From: JBCCGG01 sp039029395
Lineage (GTDB): Bacteria; Pseudomonadota; Alphaproteobacteria; Kiloniellales; JAKSDN01
Reading direction: 5' to 3'
NCBI GenBank assembly: GCA_039029395.1
Contig: JBCCGG010000052.1
Coordinates: forward strand, 1 to 41,300
Length of the DNA stretch: 41,300 nucleotides
The notes under the pieces were generated by a model. That model ran no database searches and was not told the DNA's origin. It saw only the letters and a list, made by a program, of their open reading frames with translations. Position 1 is the first letter of the stretch. Every line of letters begins with the position of its first letter. A program made the position numbers and the translations under genes. This document shows, one piece after another, positions 14,627 through 25,600 of the stretch.

Positions 14627-14898
14627 GGCGCCGTCCGAGGCTCTGTCATGCTTGAGCGGACCGGCGGCGCACCCTAACCGAGGGCAAATTGGGATGCAAT
14701 GCGCCTAGCGCCCGACCGGTCAGGAATCGTAGCGGCCCTAGAATTGCTCGATCGGGAGAGGACATCTGCCCCCTAGGCTCGTTTGTAAATGTTTTGTAAA
14801 GCGATCTTGGGCTAGTGTACTAAGGTCCGGTCAGCTATAGACCCTGGCAGTCAATCTTGCTGTAGGCCCCGCAACCCGAAACATGTGAGATTGTTCCT

Positions 14899-15225
14899 AT
14901 GATCTTGGTTCTGCGTGCAATCGGCTGGCTGATGATCCTGTGCGGTTTCGGCGTACTGGGCGTGGAGCTGATGTCCTGGGCGCAGGCCGGGTTCTTCAAG
15001 CTCCATACCTTCGGACAGATCTGGTTCAACCTGGACCCCGGCGGCCTGAACCTGGCGCAGGCGATCACCGAGCGCTACATCTCGGTCTGGCTGTGGGATG
15101 CCGTGATAACGCCATTCCTGCACTGGTCCGCCCTGCCGACCCTGATGATCCCCGGCCTGCTGATGGCCGAGTCGCACCGCCTCGCCGCCTTCTTCCGGCG
15201 CTTCGTCTCGGCCAACCACGCGTAG
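14899..15225 (+). CDS. Small inner-membrane protein (108 aa)
   Basis: It has an N-terminal TM (LRAIGWLMILCGFGVLGVEL, residues about 5-24) and a weaker hydrophobic segment about 76-91 (FLHWSALPTLMIPGLLMA). Between them is an amphipathic loop with many Trp and Phe. ATG 14899 lacks a strong ribosome site. No family recognised beyond conserved small proteobacterial membrane proteins. It is the first protein-coding gene of the backbone beyond the tRNA. Confidence 0.6.
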   Translation: MILVLRAIGWLMILCGFGVLGVELMSWAQAGFFKLHTFGQIWFNLDPGGLNLAQAITERYISVWLWDAVITPFLHWSALPTLMIPGLLMAESHRLAAFFRRFVSANHA

Positions 15226-15229
15226 ATTC

Positions 15230-15264
15230 TTGCTTGGCCTGGGCGCCCGCGCCCAGATAAGCAA
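15230..15264. terminator. Hairpin between convergent genes
   Basis: CTGGGCGC (15239-15246) pairs with GCGCCCAG (15249-15256), with outer TTGCTT (15230-15235) and AAGCAA (15259-15264) arms. It is placed between the end of the small membrane protein gene and the end of lepA, so it could serve both. No clear U-run is visible. Confidence 0.5.
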
Positions 15265-15270
15265 AGAGCC

Positions 15271-17073
<1,803 letters not shown>

Positions 17074-17179
17074 GTCTCGGCGCGGCAGGTTCTGGTCGGC
17101 GAGGCTATATCACCCAGCTCCGGCCGCGCCAAGAGGCGGAAAGAATGTGGCCCGGCCAACGGCCGGGCCAGGGTCGCAA

Positions 17180-17401
17180 TCAGTAGAGCGTAAGATCCGA
17201 GCTCGGGCTGACCTTGAGGATGAGCGCGTTATGCGCCAATCGGTCGGGCAGATCCACCGGGCCTTCGACCTCGATGACCTGCTCATCCTCGCCCAGGGGA
17301 ATCGGCGGCTCGTCCCGGTCCAGACGGCACCCTTCCGCTGCCAAAAGATCAGCCAAGCCCTCGGAGAGATCACACTTTTGCGTCGTGATCAGCCACTTCA
17401 T
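17180..17401 (-). CDS. Small acidic protein (73 aa), 3' of a subtilase gene
   Basis: It follows the upstream subtilase with a 22-bp gap on the same strand, so the two are probably co-transcribed. The sequence is acidic (DEPPIPLGEDEQVIEVEGPVD) with no signal peptide. It might be an inhibitor or accessory partner of the subtilase, since peptidase genes are often paired with small partners, but this is inference from position only. No recognised domain. Confidence 0.5.
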   Translation of the reverse strand: MKWLITTQKCDLSEGLADLLAAEGCRLDRDEPPIPLGEDEQVIEVEGPVDLPDRLAHNALILKVSPSSDLTLY

Positions 17402-17423
17402 GTCCGCAGCTTCTTCCGCTCCT

Positions 17424-18815
17424 TTACACGCCCGCGCCTTGTCGCCTCAAGATGTCGTAGGACGCGGCGGCGTTTACAACCCCGTGGCCCAGGCCGGCAT
17501 CCCAACCCGGCGCGCCGATGTTGATCGCGCCTTGAATCAGGCTGGTCTTGATTTGGTCAGGCGTGAGGCCGGGCATGGCGCTGAGCAGCAACGCCCCGAC
17601 ACCGGCCGCAACCGGAGTCGCCGCCGAGGTGCCGTTGTCGAAACTGTTGACCCCACCACCGGCCGGGCGACCCGGACCGGAGTTTCCGAAGAAGTGGGAG
17701 AATGACGCCACATCCGGCTTCTGAGGCTCGAACATGCCCGGTCCTTGGGAGGAGTAGCCGATCCGCTCGTGCCGGCTGTTGGCGGCGGCCACGGTGATGA
17801 CCTCGAGCAGAGCGTTCGAGGCGTGAATCGACTGCCCGGGCCCGATGCCGCTGGAATGACAAGCGGCGCTCGGGCATTGGGCGCCACAGTTGCCGGCCGC
17901 GAAGAACGCCGCCGCGCCCGATGCCACGACCTCTCGGATCTTGCGATGGAGCGGGTGATCGATGTCGTGGACTTCGTGATTGGGGAAGCTGGCCTGCGGC
18001 GGCACGCCGACGAAGCCATAGCTGTTGTTGGTCAAGTGGGGCGTGCCATCGATGCGGCGCTGGTCGAGCACCGCCTGAAACATCCGCAAGGCCCCGCCCG
18101 AGTTCGGGATACCAAGGAAGGGATAGTCATAGAGCTTTGCTGCCGGCGCGGCGACCAGGATGTCGGCCGCGCACATGGAGCCATGACTGGAGATCGGCGC
18201 TTGACCGGGCTGCTGGGCGCCTTGCTTCGCAAAGCCCCCGAGCACCGGATAGGTGTCACCGTTGACCCCTTCGTCGATGATGCCGACGACGACGTTTTGG
18301 CCGCGATAGCCGTCCTCCCAGACCCGCCGGGCGCCAAGCAAGGTGCGCAAGACCTCTATCTCGACCGCTGGGCGGAAGGGCCGGCAATCGATGCCGCCGC
18401 GGGAGTCGGCCAAATCGATCACCGCGTCGTCGTCCGGTCCCAGCGCCGTGGCTTGGGGGTCGTCGAGCAGGGTCAATCGCGAGTTCGGCCAGACCTTGGT
18501 GCCGGGCCGCGCGCGGAGCGCCTCGAGCTTACTGCTCGGCACTTCGCAGGCGACCACCATGGTATCGGACGCGGCATCCGGATTTGTGTCAGCGGACGCG
18601 AAGGCGCCGAACTCCAAGTGCGCTTCGGTCTTGGTGGAGAACATTGGCACCGGCTCGACATCACCCGTGATCTCGATGCCGAACTCGGCCAGGTCCGAGA
18701 GCGCTTGCTCGGACTGCCTCAAGGCCTCCGTTTCGGACGCCACCGCGGCGGCATGCATTTCGAAGGCCGAGTCGTTGGACTGTTCGACTTCAAGCAAGAT
18801 AGAAACTTTGGTCAT
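17424..18815 (-). CDS. Subtilisin-like serine peptidase, S8 (463 aa)
   Basis: The catalytic triad is visible: Asp181 in VVVGIIDEGVN, His211 in SSHGSM, and Ser397 in NGTSAATP, with oxyanion Asn309 in AAGNCG. Residues 1-160 are acidic and rather low-complexity and could be an intramolecular chaperone or regulatory region. No Sec signal is evident, so it may be cytoplasmic or self-processed. ATG 18815 has GAGGAG about 8 nt upstream. Extra cysteines near the active-site Asn (NCGAQC, ACHSS) may form a disulfide or metal site. Substrate unknown. Confidence 0.9.
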   Translation of the reverse strand: MTKVSILLEVEQSNDSAFEMHAAAVASETEALRQSEQALSDLAEFGIEITGDVEPVPMFSTKTEAHLEFGAFASADTNPDAASDTMVVACEVPSSKLEALRARPGTKVWPNSRLTLLDDPQATALGPDDDAVIDLADSRGGIDCRPFRPAVEIEVLRTLLGARRVWEDGYRGQNVVVGIIDEGVNGDTYPVLGGFAKQGAQQPGQAPISSHGSMCAADILVAAPAAKLYDYPFLGIPNSGGALRMFQAVLDQRRIDGTPHLTNNSYGFVGVPPQASFPNHEVHDIDHPLHRKIREVVASGAAAFFAAGNCGAQCPSAACHSSGIGPGQSIHASNALLEVITVAAANSRHERIGYSSQGPGMFEPQKPDVASFSHFFGNSGPGRPAGGGVNSFDNGTSAATPVAAGVGALLLSAMPGLTPDQIKTSLIQGAINIGAPGWDAGLGHGVVNAAASYDILRRQGAGV

Positions 18816-19072
18816 CGCGTAATCTCCTCAGGTGAATTTCTGCGGCACGCGAAGCGCGCCACTCCAATCAATAGATGCCCCAACCGCTCGACAAAGAATT
18901 AGACCAGAGACCCTTTGCAATGGGCTGATCCACCAACCACCCCAGCTCGCGGATAGCCAAAGCCTAACACCGGGCTCTTCCCGATGTGAAGAGGGACGAA
19001 TGCTGGTTTGGCTCAGACCGACCATTCCATGATGCGCCTGGACGAATGCCTTGGCTGTTGTCATCATCCGCC

Positions 19073-19780
19073 ATGCTCGACAGCCTGCACATTCTGTTCG
19101 CCGCCACGGTCATCTTCGTCGCCAGCCACTTCCTGCTTTCCAGCTTGCCCCTCCGGCGCCAGATCATGCGCAGCCTGGGCGGAGAGCGGGGCTTTCGCAT
19201 CCTCTATTCCCTGGTCGCCCTGGTGACGTTCGTGTGGATGATCAAGGCCTATGGCGAGGCGCCCTACCTCGAGGTCTGGGCCCCGCCACCGGTGCTGTCC
19301 TGGGTACCGCTTCTGGTCATGCCCTTTGCGCTGATCCTGGCGGTCGCTGGCCTCACCGTCCCAAGCCCGACCGCGGTCGGCGGAGAGAGCCGCCTGGCGG
19401 TCGGCGACCCCGGCAACCCGGCGCCTGGCATTCTCAGCATCACCCGCCATCCCTTCCTGTGGGGTGTCACACTCTGGGCGTTGAGCCACCTGGCGGTGAA
19501 CGGGGATGCCGCGACCATGATTCTGATGGGCGGGCTGCTGACCCTGGTGACCGGCGGCATGTTGCACATCGACCAGCGCCGGGCCGCCACCCTAGGCGCC
19601 GCCTGGGGACCCTTTGCCATGACCACCAGCCTGGTGCCCTTCGCCGCGATCCTGAACGGCCGCACCAAGCTCGACCTGGCCGGCATCGGCTGGTGGCGCC
19701 CGGCGCTTGGCCTGGTGCTTTATGCCCTCCTGCTGTGGCTCCACCCGCTCTTGATCGGCGTGCCGGCCTGGAGCGGCTAA
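19073..19780 (+). CDS. NnrU-family membrane protein (235 aa)
   Basis: Polytopic inner-membrane protein. It starts MLDSLHILFAATVIFVASH and has further hydrophobic segments near residues 41-58, 76-98, 140-160 and 213-230. The segment LSITRHPFLWGVTLWALSHL matches the conserved R-H-P x(3) G x(3) W motif of NnrU/isoprenylcysteine-methyltransferase-like proteins. ATG 19073 gives the usual N-terminus; an earlier start adds 29 poorly conserved residues. NnrU was named in nitrate/nitrite-reduction contexts, but no denitrification gene is here, so the role is not clear. Confidence 0.85.
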   Translation: MLDSLHILFAATVIFVASHFLLSSLPLRRQIMRSLGGERGFRILYSLVALVTFVWMIKAYGEAPYLEVWAPPPVLSWVPLLVMPFALILAVAGLTVPSPTAVGGESRLAVGDPGNPAPGILSITRHPFLWGVTLWALSHLAVNGDAATMILMGGLLTLVTGGMLHIDQRRAATLGAAWGPFAMTTSLVPFAAILNGRTKLDLAGIGWWRPALGLVLYALLLWLHPLLIGVPAWSG

Positions 19781-19783
19781 GGT

Positions 19784-20989
19784 TTACCCCCGCTGGCGGT
19801 GGAGCAGCCGCAGTCTGAGCGCGTTCAGCTTGATGAAGCCCTCGGCGTCGCGCTGGTCGTAGACCTGGTCGTCCTCGAAGGTCACGTGCTCCAGGGAATA
19901 GAGGCTGTTGGGCGACTCCCGGCCCTCGACGATCACGTTGCCCTTGTAGAGCTTGAGGCGCACCCGGCCGGTGACCGGCCCCTGGCTCTTGTCGATCAGG
20001 GCCTGGAGCATTTCGCGCTCGGGTGCGAACCAGAAGCCGTTGTAAACCAGCTCGGCGTAGCGCGGCATGATCTCGTCCTTCAGGTGCATGGCGCCCCGGT
20101 CCAGGGTGATCGATTCCATGGCCCGGTGGGCGGCCAGCAGCACCGTGCCGCCCGGGGTCTCGTAGACACCCCGGCTTTTCATGCCAACGAAGCGGTTTTC
20201 CACCAGGTCGAGCCGGCCGATGCCGTTGGCACCGCCCAACTCGTTCAGCTTGGTGAGCAGGGCCGCCGGCGAGAGCTTCTGCCCGTCGACCGCCACGGGA
20301 TCGCCCCCTTCGAAGTCGATCTCGACCATGGTCGGCTGGTCTGGCGCCGCTTCCGGCGCGACTGAGCGGGAGTAAACGTACTCCTCCGGCGCCACCCAGG
20401 GATCCTCCAACACCTTGCCCTCGGCCGAGATGTGCAGGAGGTTGGCGTCGACCGAGAAAGGCGCCTCGCCACGCTTGTCCTTGGCGATCGGGATCTGGTG
20501 GGCCTCGGCGAAGGCGATCAGCTTGGTGCGGCTGGTCAGCTCCCACTCGCGCCAGGGGCTGATCACCTTGATGTCCGGGTTGAGGGCGTAGTAGCCGAGC
20601 TCGAAGCGGACCTGGTCATTACCCTTGCCGGTGGCGCCGTGGGCGACCGCGTCGGCGCCGGTCTCGGCGGCGATTTCGATCTGGCGCTTGGCGATCAGCG
20701 GCCGGGCGATCGAGGTACCGAGCAGGTAGGTGCCCTCGTAGAGCGCGTTGGCCCGGAACATAGGAAAAACGTAGTCGCGCACGAAGGTCTCGCGCAGGTC
20801 CTCGACGTAGATCTCCTTGACCCCGAACATCTCGGCCTTCTTGCGCGCCGGTTCGAGTTCTTCGCCCTGGCCCAGGTCGGCGGTGAAGGTCACCACTTCG
20901 CAAGCGTAGGTTTCCTTCAGCCATTTCAGGATCACCGAGGTGTCCAGCCCGCCGGAATAGGCGAGCACGACTTTTTTGATCTCGCTCAT
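19784..20989 (-). CDS. argG: Argininosuccinate synthase
   Basis: Joins citrulline and aspartate using ATP in arginine synthesis. The N-type ATP-pyrophosphatase loop VVLAYSGGLDTSVILKWL is at residues 7-24, with DLGQGEE, the citrulline-binding GNDQVRFE and EGRESPNSLYSLE near the C-terminus. ATG 20989 gives MSEIKKVVLAYSGG, the family start; an upstream ORF extension of 103 codons is out of register with known proteins and is rejected. Length 401 aa is typical. It is a single housekeeping gene convergent with the NnrU gene (gap of 3 bp) and divergent from the second subtilase. Confidence 0.98.
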   Translation of the reverse strand: MSEIKKVVLAYSGGLDTSVILKWLKETYACEVVTFTADLGQGEELEPARKKAEMFGVKEIYVEDLRETFVRDYVFPMFRANALYEGTYLLGTSIARPLIAKRQIEIAAETGADAVAHGATGKGNDQVRFELGYYALNPDIKVISPWREWELTSRTKLIAFAEAHQIPIAKDKRGEAPFSVDANLLHISAEGKVLEDPWVAPEEYVYSRSVAPEAAPDQPTMVEIDFEGGDPVAVDGQKLSPAALLTKLNELGGANGIGRLDLVENRFVGMKSRGVYETPGGTVLLAAHRAMESITLDRGAMHLKDEIMPRYAELVYNGFWFAPEREMLQALIDKSQGPVTGRVRLKLYKGNVIVEGRESPNSLYSLEHVTFEDDQVYDQRDAEGFIKLNALRLRLLHRQRG

Positions 20990-21119
20990 GGGTATACTCT
21001 TTGGTTCGTAGGAGCATCGGCCAAATCGCCGAACGCAGGGCGCGCGGGAGTATAGTTGTCGCGGCCTTCGGCACAAGGGCCGGAACCGTCGCGAAACCAT
21101 CGAACCGGAGGCACCCCTC

Positions 21120-22130
21120 ATGGCCGAGCGCTGGAACCACCGCCACGTCAAAGCCGAGCTCGCCTGGCCGATGTTGCCCCAGCGCAATGGGCGCATCGAC
21201 TGGGGCACGGTGCGGGTCGCCCATCTGGACACCGGATACACCGAGCACGAGGCGCTCGGGTTCGACCAATCCGGCCGAAGCCGCATCGTGCTGACCAATC
21301 TGGGGCAGGACTTCTATGACGATCCGGGTTCCGGCGGACGTGATCTGCTGACAGACGGCGAGTTTTTGTTCCCCGGCCACGGCACCCGCTCGGGCAGCGC
21401 GCTATCGGGCTTTGAGCCGACCCGGCCCTTCAAGGGCATCGCCCCGGGCCTGCCTCTGGTTCCGCTTCGGGTCGCCCCGGGCAGCCTGATCACACGCCGG
21501 GTCGCCCGCGCGCTGGGGCGAGCGATCGACCACGTTGTCGATCAAAAGCTGGCTAAGATCGTCAACATCTCGCTTGGCTTTCCCCTGGCGCTGGACGAGG
21601 GCATGGGGGCCGCGATCGACCGGGCCTACGACCAAGGGGTGCTGGTGGTTGCCGCCGCCGGCCAAGTGGTCGACCGGGTGACCTATCCGGGCCGGCATCG
21701 GCGAACGATCTGTGTCGCCGGCATCGAAAAGCACCGAAATGGCCTCGACGAGTACAATCCCTACGAAACCTACAGCCGGATCGACGCCTGGGCGCCGGCA
21801 AACCTGGTCGAGCGCGCGAACTACCTGCCCGGCGACCGCTACGGCGAGGGCGACGGGACAACCTACGCGACGCTCCATGTGACCGCCGCGGCGGCCATGT
21901 GGCAACGCCTCAAGGGCCGCGAGATCAATCGACTTTACGGCGCCAAGAGCTGGAAGCGCATCGAGGCGTTCCGCGCGTTATTGCGCGCGAGCCAGCGGCG
22001 CTTGCCATTCAAGAGTCCACGGGGCAACCACGCCGGCAAGCTCGATATTTTCAACTTGTTGAGCCTACCCCTGCCCGACCCCGCCAGCCTGCGCTACGAG
22101 GACGACCTGGCAGAAGACGATTTGGTGTAA
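21120..22130 (+). CDS. S8-like peptidase with altered active site (336 aa)
   Basis: A subtilase fold is apparent: Asp37 in VAHLDTGY, His87 in FPGHGTRSG, and SLGFPL before a VVAAAG stretch. At the catalytic serine position the motif reads GDGTTYATLHV, so Thr248 replaces Ser, and the oxyanion position reads AAGQ (Gln182) rather than AAGN. These changes suggest a pseudoenzyme, a Thr-dependent peptidase or another hydrolytic role. GGAGG lies 8 nt before ATG 21120. The product is cytoplasmic with no signal peptide. It is one of two S8-type genes within 4 kb. Confidence 0.85.
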   Translation: MAERWNHRHVKAELAWPMLPQRNGRIDWGTVRVAHLDTGYTEHEALGFDQSGRSRIVLTNLGQDFYDDPGSGGRDLLTDGEFLFPGHGTRSGSALSGFEPTRPFKGIAPGLPLVPLRVAPGSLITRRVARALGRAIDHVVDQKLAKIVNISLGFPLALDEGMGAAIDRAYDQGVLVVAAAGQVVDRVTYPGRHRRTICVAGIEKHRNGLDEYNPYETYSRIDAWAPANLVERANYLPGDRYGEGDGTTYATLHVTAAAAMWQRLKGREINRLYGAKSWKRIEAFRALLRASQRRLPFKSPRGNHAGKLDIFNLLSLPLPDPASLRYEDDLAEDDLV

Positions 22131-22157
22131 GCGTCATCTAGGGTTACCCAAAGCAAA

Positions 22158-22189
22158 ACCCCCGCCCTCTCGTTTGCCGGGGCGGGGGT
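22158..22189 (-). terminator. Strong Rho-independent terminator after trxA
   Basis: ACCCCCGCCC (22158-22167) and GGGCGGGGGT (22180-22189) form a perfect 10-bp stem. On the minus strand TTTTGCTT follows, giving a U-rich tail for trxA and the long cluster upstream. It also lies after the convergent subtilase gene. Confidence 0.85.
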
Positions 22190-22224
22190 CTCGCGCTTCT
22201 TGTCCCTGGAAGCGGTATCCGGCT

Positions 22225-22545
22225 TCAGATCACCGATTCGACCCACTCGGCCAGCTGCTTCTTCGGCAGGGCGCCGATCTTGGTGGCGGCGACCGCACCG
22301 TCCTTGAACAACATTAGGGTCGGAATGCCCCGCACGCCGTACTTCTGCGGCGTCATGGGGTTTTCCTCGATGTTCATCTTCGCGACGGTGACACGGCCGT
22401 CCATTTCGGAGGCGATCTCCTCCAGAGCCGGGGCGATCATCTTGCACGGACCGCACCATTCGGCCCAAAAGTCCACGAGTACTGGGCTTTCGGCCTTCAG
22501 GACGTCGTCCGAAAAACTGTCGTCCGTGGTTCTGGTGGTTGTCAT
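22225..22545 (-). CDS. trxA: Thioredoxin
   Basis: Reduces protein disulfides in the cytoplasm. Active site WCGPC is at residues 30-34 in VDFWAEWCGPCKMIAP, with the cis-Pro RGIPTLMLF segment and ending AEWVESVI. ATG 22545 (MTTTRTTDDSF) is preferred over 22551 because AGGG sits 8 nt before it. 106 aa is typical. It is the last gene of the co-directional cluster from chvI and is followed by a strong terminator; a 97-bp gap from addA leaves room for its own promoter. Confidence 0.96.
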   Translation of the reverse strand: MTTTRTTDDSFSDDVLKAESPVLVDFWAEWCGPCKMIAPALEEIASEMDGRVTVAKMNIEENPMTPQKYGVRGIPTLMLFKDGAVAATKIGALPKKQLAEWVESVI

Positions 22546-22642
22546 GGACATATCCCTATCAAGTGGCTGCCCGGCGGGTATTTCTTGAGCCGCCCCGTCC
22601 GGACCTCGGGTCCCTACATTTAAGGAGACCACCTACCCCCCG

Positions 22643-25600
22643 TCAAGGCGCGCCTTGCGCCATCAGATCATCGCTGATTTGCATCAAACGCGGGCCTTCG
22701 GTCCATAGGAGCGCGCAGCGTACCGTCCGGCCGGGGTAGGCCTGTGACAACAGCGCATGGTAAACTTTCAATTGCTTCAAATAGATAGATGGAATATCTC
22801 GAGTATGAAGAGGCGCCGGTCGGTTGGTCTTGTAATCGACCACCAGAACCTCTTGCGGTCCGACCACAAGGCGGTCGAGCTGACCGAAAGCGACCTCGGG
22901 CCCGTCCGGCCCCGGCACCAGGCCGGCGATCGGCACCTCGGCCCGGCTCTCGGGCCCGAATAGGGCCGCAAACCTAGAGTCTTCCAAAATTGCGAGAACC
23001 TCGTCCAGGAGCGCGGCCTGCTCCTCGGCCACGAGCTCCGCGGCGGCGCCGGCCAGGTAGCGTAAGCCGGCTGCCCGACGTCTTTCGGGTGCCAGCTCGG
23101 GTAGGTGCTGTAGCAGGCTATGCACCAGAAGGCCCCGCAGAAAGCGTGGCACACCGGCCGGTGTCAGGGGCGAGAGGGCGGCCGGTTCCTCGGCCGGGCG
23201 CGACGGCACCAAAGGCCGCGGCGGACGCGGCTCCGGCGGCGGCGGCTCGCGGGTCCAGCCCGGCAGTGGCCGGGGCGCCCCCATGACGGCCTCGGCCAGC
23301 GGGGTTGGCGGCGGGGGGATTTCTTGGGCCTGGCTGAGCCGCCGGCCCGGTCCGCCCCAGCCGCCCTCTAGATCCGCCCCGAACTCGAAGGGCTCGCTGT
23401 TGGTTTCCACGGCCTGCTCAATGAGCCGGTACCAGCAGCTTTCCGGCGCCTTGGTCTTGGTCTGCCAGCCACAAACGTAGAGCCGGTCCTCCGCGCGGGT
23501 CATGGCGACGTAAAGCAGTCGCCTGTACTCATCGGCCTGCGCCGCGGCGGCGGCCTGTCGCGCGGCACTCGCCAGGATGCCGTCATAGTCCTTGCGCAGT
23601 GGCCAGAGCGCGAGTTGGTCGTCTGGCTGGTCGCCCTCGATCCAAAACAGACCCCGTGCCGCCTGGGGGACTTGGAGCGTATCGGGCAGGATCACCAGCG
23701 GGGCCTGGAGACCCTTCGCGCCGTGAACGGTCATGACCCGAACCACATTGCCGCCGTGCTCCATATCCCGCTTGATGCTCTGCTCGCCGATCTCAAGCCA
23801 ATGCAGGAATCCCTCCAGGGACGGCAGGTGAGCGCGCTCGTAGGCCAGCGCCTGGGCCAGAAACTCGTCGATCGGGTCGTTCGCCTCGGGTCCGAGCCGG
23901 CCAAGCAGCTGGCGCCGGCCGCCGTCCCGGCCGAGCAGCTCGCCGTAGAGCTCATAGGGGCGTTGCCGGTCGGCGCGGCCACGCAGCTCGACGAGTCGCT
24001 GGTAGGCCTCGGCGAAGCGCTCAGAGCCCCGCGCCGCGCGCTCCAGCGCCTGCCACAGAGTGCCTTCGCGACCATGGGCGAGTGTGAAGAGATCCTCTTC
24101 CGACAGGCCGATTAGCGGCCCTTTCAACACACAGGCCAAGCCCATGTCGTCTTCCGGCAACCGCAGCACCCTGCCGAGCGCAACGAGATCCATCACCGCC
24201 AGCTGCTCGCTCAGCACCATGCGGTCGACGCCGGCAACCGGCACGCCATGCTGCTTTAGGGCGCGCACCAGCTCGTCGACGAGGGCATTGCGCCGGCGCA
24301 CCAACACCAAGACATCGCCAGGCTGTAGGCGCCGGCCCTTGGACTCCAGCTGGGATTCGGGATCATGGGCGCCGGCCGGCGCTTGGGTCCAATGCCAGAT
24401 CCGCGCGGCGATCAGCTGGGCCAGACGGCTGCGCGGCGCGGCCTCGCCCGAACGGTCCAGGGGCGGTGCCCAGGGCTCGGTCGGCTCGTCCTCGCTCGGC
24501 GCTGCCGGCGGCCAAAGCTCGACCAATCCGGCTTCACCGACCCGCTTCGGATCGTGGCGGATCTCGGCCCGGTCGAACAGCACCCCGGCGCCGGCGATTT
24601 CAGCCCGAAAGGTCTCGTCGACCGCCCGCAGCACCGCGGAGGTCGAGCGGAAAGAGACGCTGAGGTCAACTTTGCGCCAATCCTGGCTGGCTCCTTGCGC
24701 ACGCGCCCGAAAGTGCTCGCGCATGCGCGCAAACGCGGCCGGATCGGCCCGTTGGAACGAGAAGATCGACTGCTTGGCGTCACCCACGGCGAAAACCGTA
24801 CGCGGCGACTGTTGTGCGCTTTCCCCGACAAAGAACTCCTCGGCCAGGGCGGCGATCACCTGCCATTGCTCTGGGTTGGTGTCCTGGGCCTCGTCCACCA
24901 GAATGTGCTCGAGGCCGCCATCCAGCTTGTAGTGGACCCACGCTGCCGAGCCGACCCGTTTCAACAGGACTTGGGTCTTGAGAATCAGATCGTCGTAGTC
25001 GACCAAGGCGCGGGCCTGCTTAGCCGCCTCGTAAGCCGCGACGATCGCCTGGCCGAGGCACAACAGCGACTCGGTTGCCTGGGCGACACGTACGGCATTG
25101 ATTTTGTCGCGTACGGCCTCGAGCCGCAGAGCCTCGCTTTCAAGAACGACCGGCGCCTCGGCGAAGCGCTTTTGAGTCGACTTATCGGCCAGGGACTTGA
25201 ACCTCGGCCCGCGACCCGCGGCGGTAAAGTAAGCGCACATGTAATCGGCGAATCCCCGGGCACGCTGGTCCCGGTCGGCGGCCAGCCAGGCGGTGATCCT
25301 CGCGCCGCGCGCCCGGTCCTTAACGCCACCTTCGGCGAGCGCCTCGGCCGACAATCGCAGGCCCATGGCGTCGAACGACGCATCGGCGGCGGCATCGGCG
25401 ATCAGGGCTTCGGTTCGCGTCTCGGGTGCGATCCTCAGTCTGGCACGCAGGCGCCGGCCGGCCGCGCCGAGACCGCCGTTCGCGAGCAGTCGGCCGAGCC
25501 GGGCCCGTTCTTGGATCAGCTCCTTGAGCAGCTCGGTAAATCCCAGATCATCGATTTCCGCGCTGATCGTCGCGATCGCCTCGGCCAACGGACCAGCACC

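Noticed and set aside
17745..18902. 385-codon ORF opposite the subtilase
   Set aside because: It is the complement of a real S8 gene and contains no recognisable domain.
21000..21298. N-terminal extension of argG
   Set aside because: The added 103 codons are not conserved-like and overlap the second subtilase gene; MSEIKK at 20989 is the family start.
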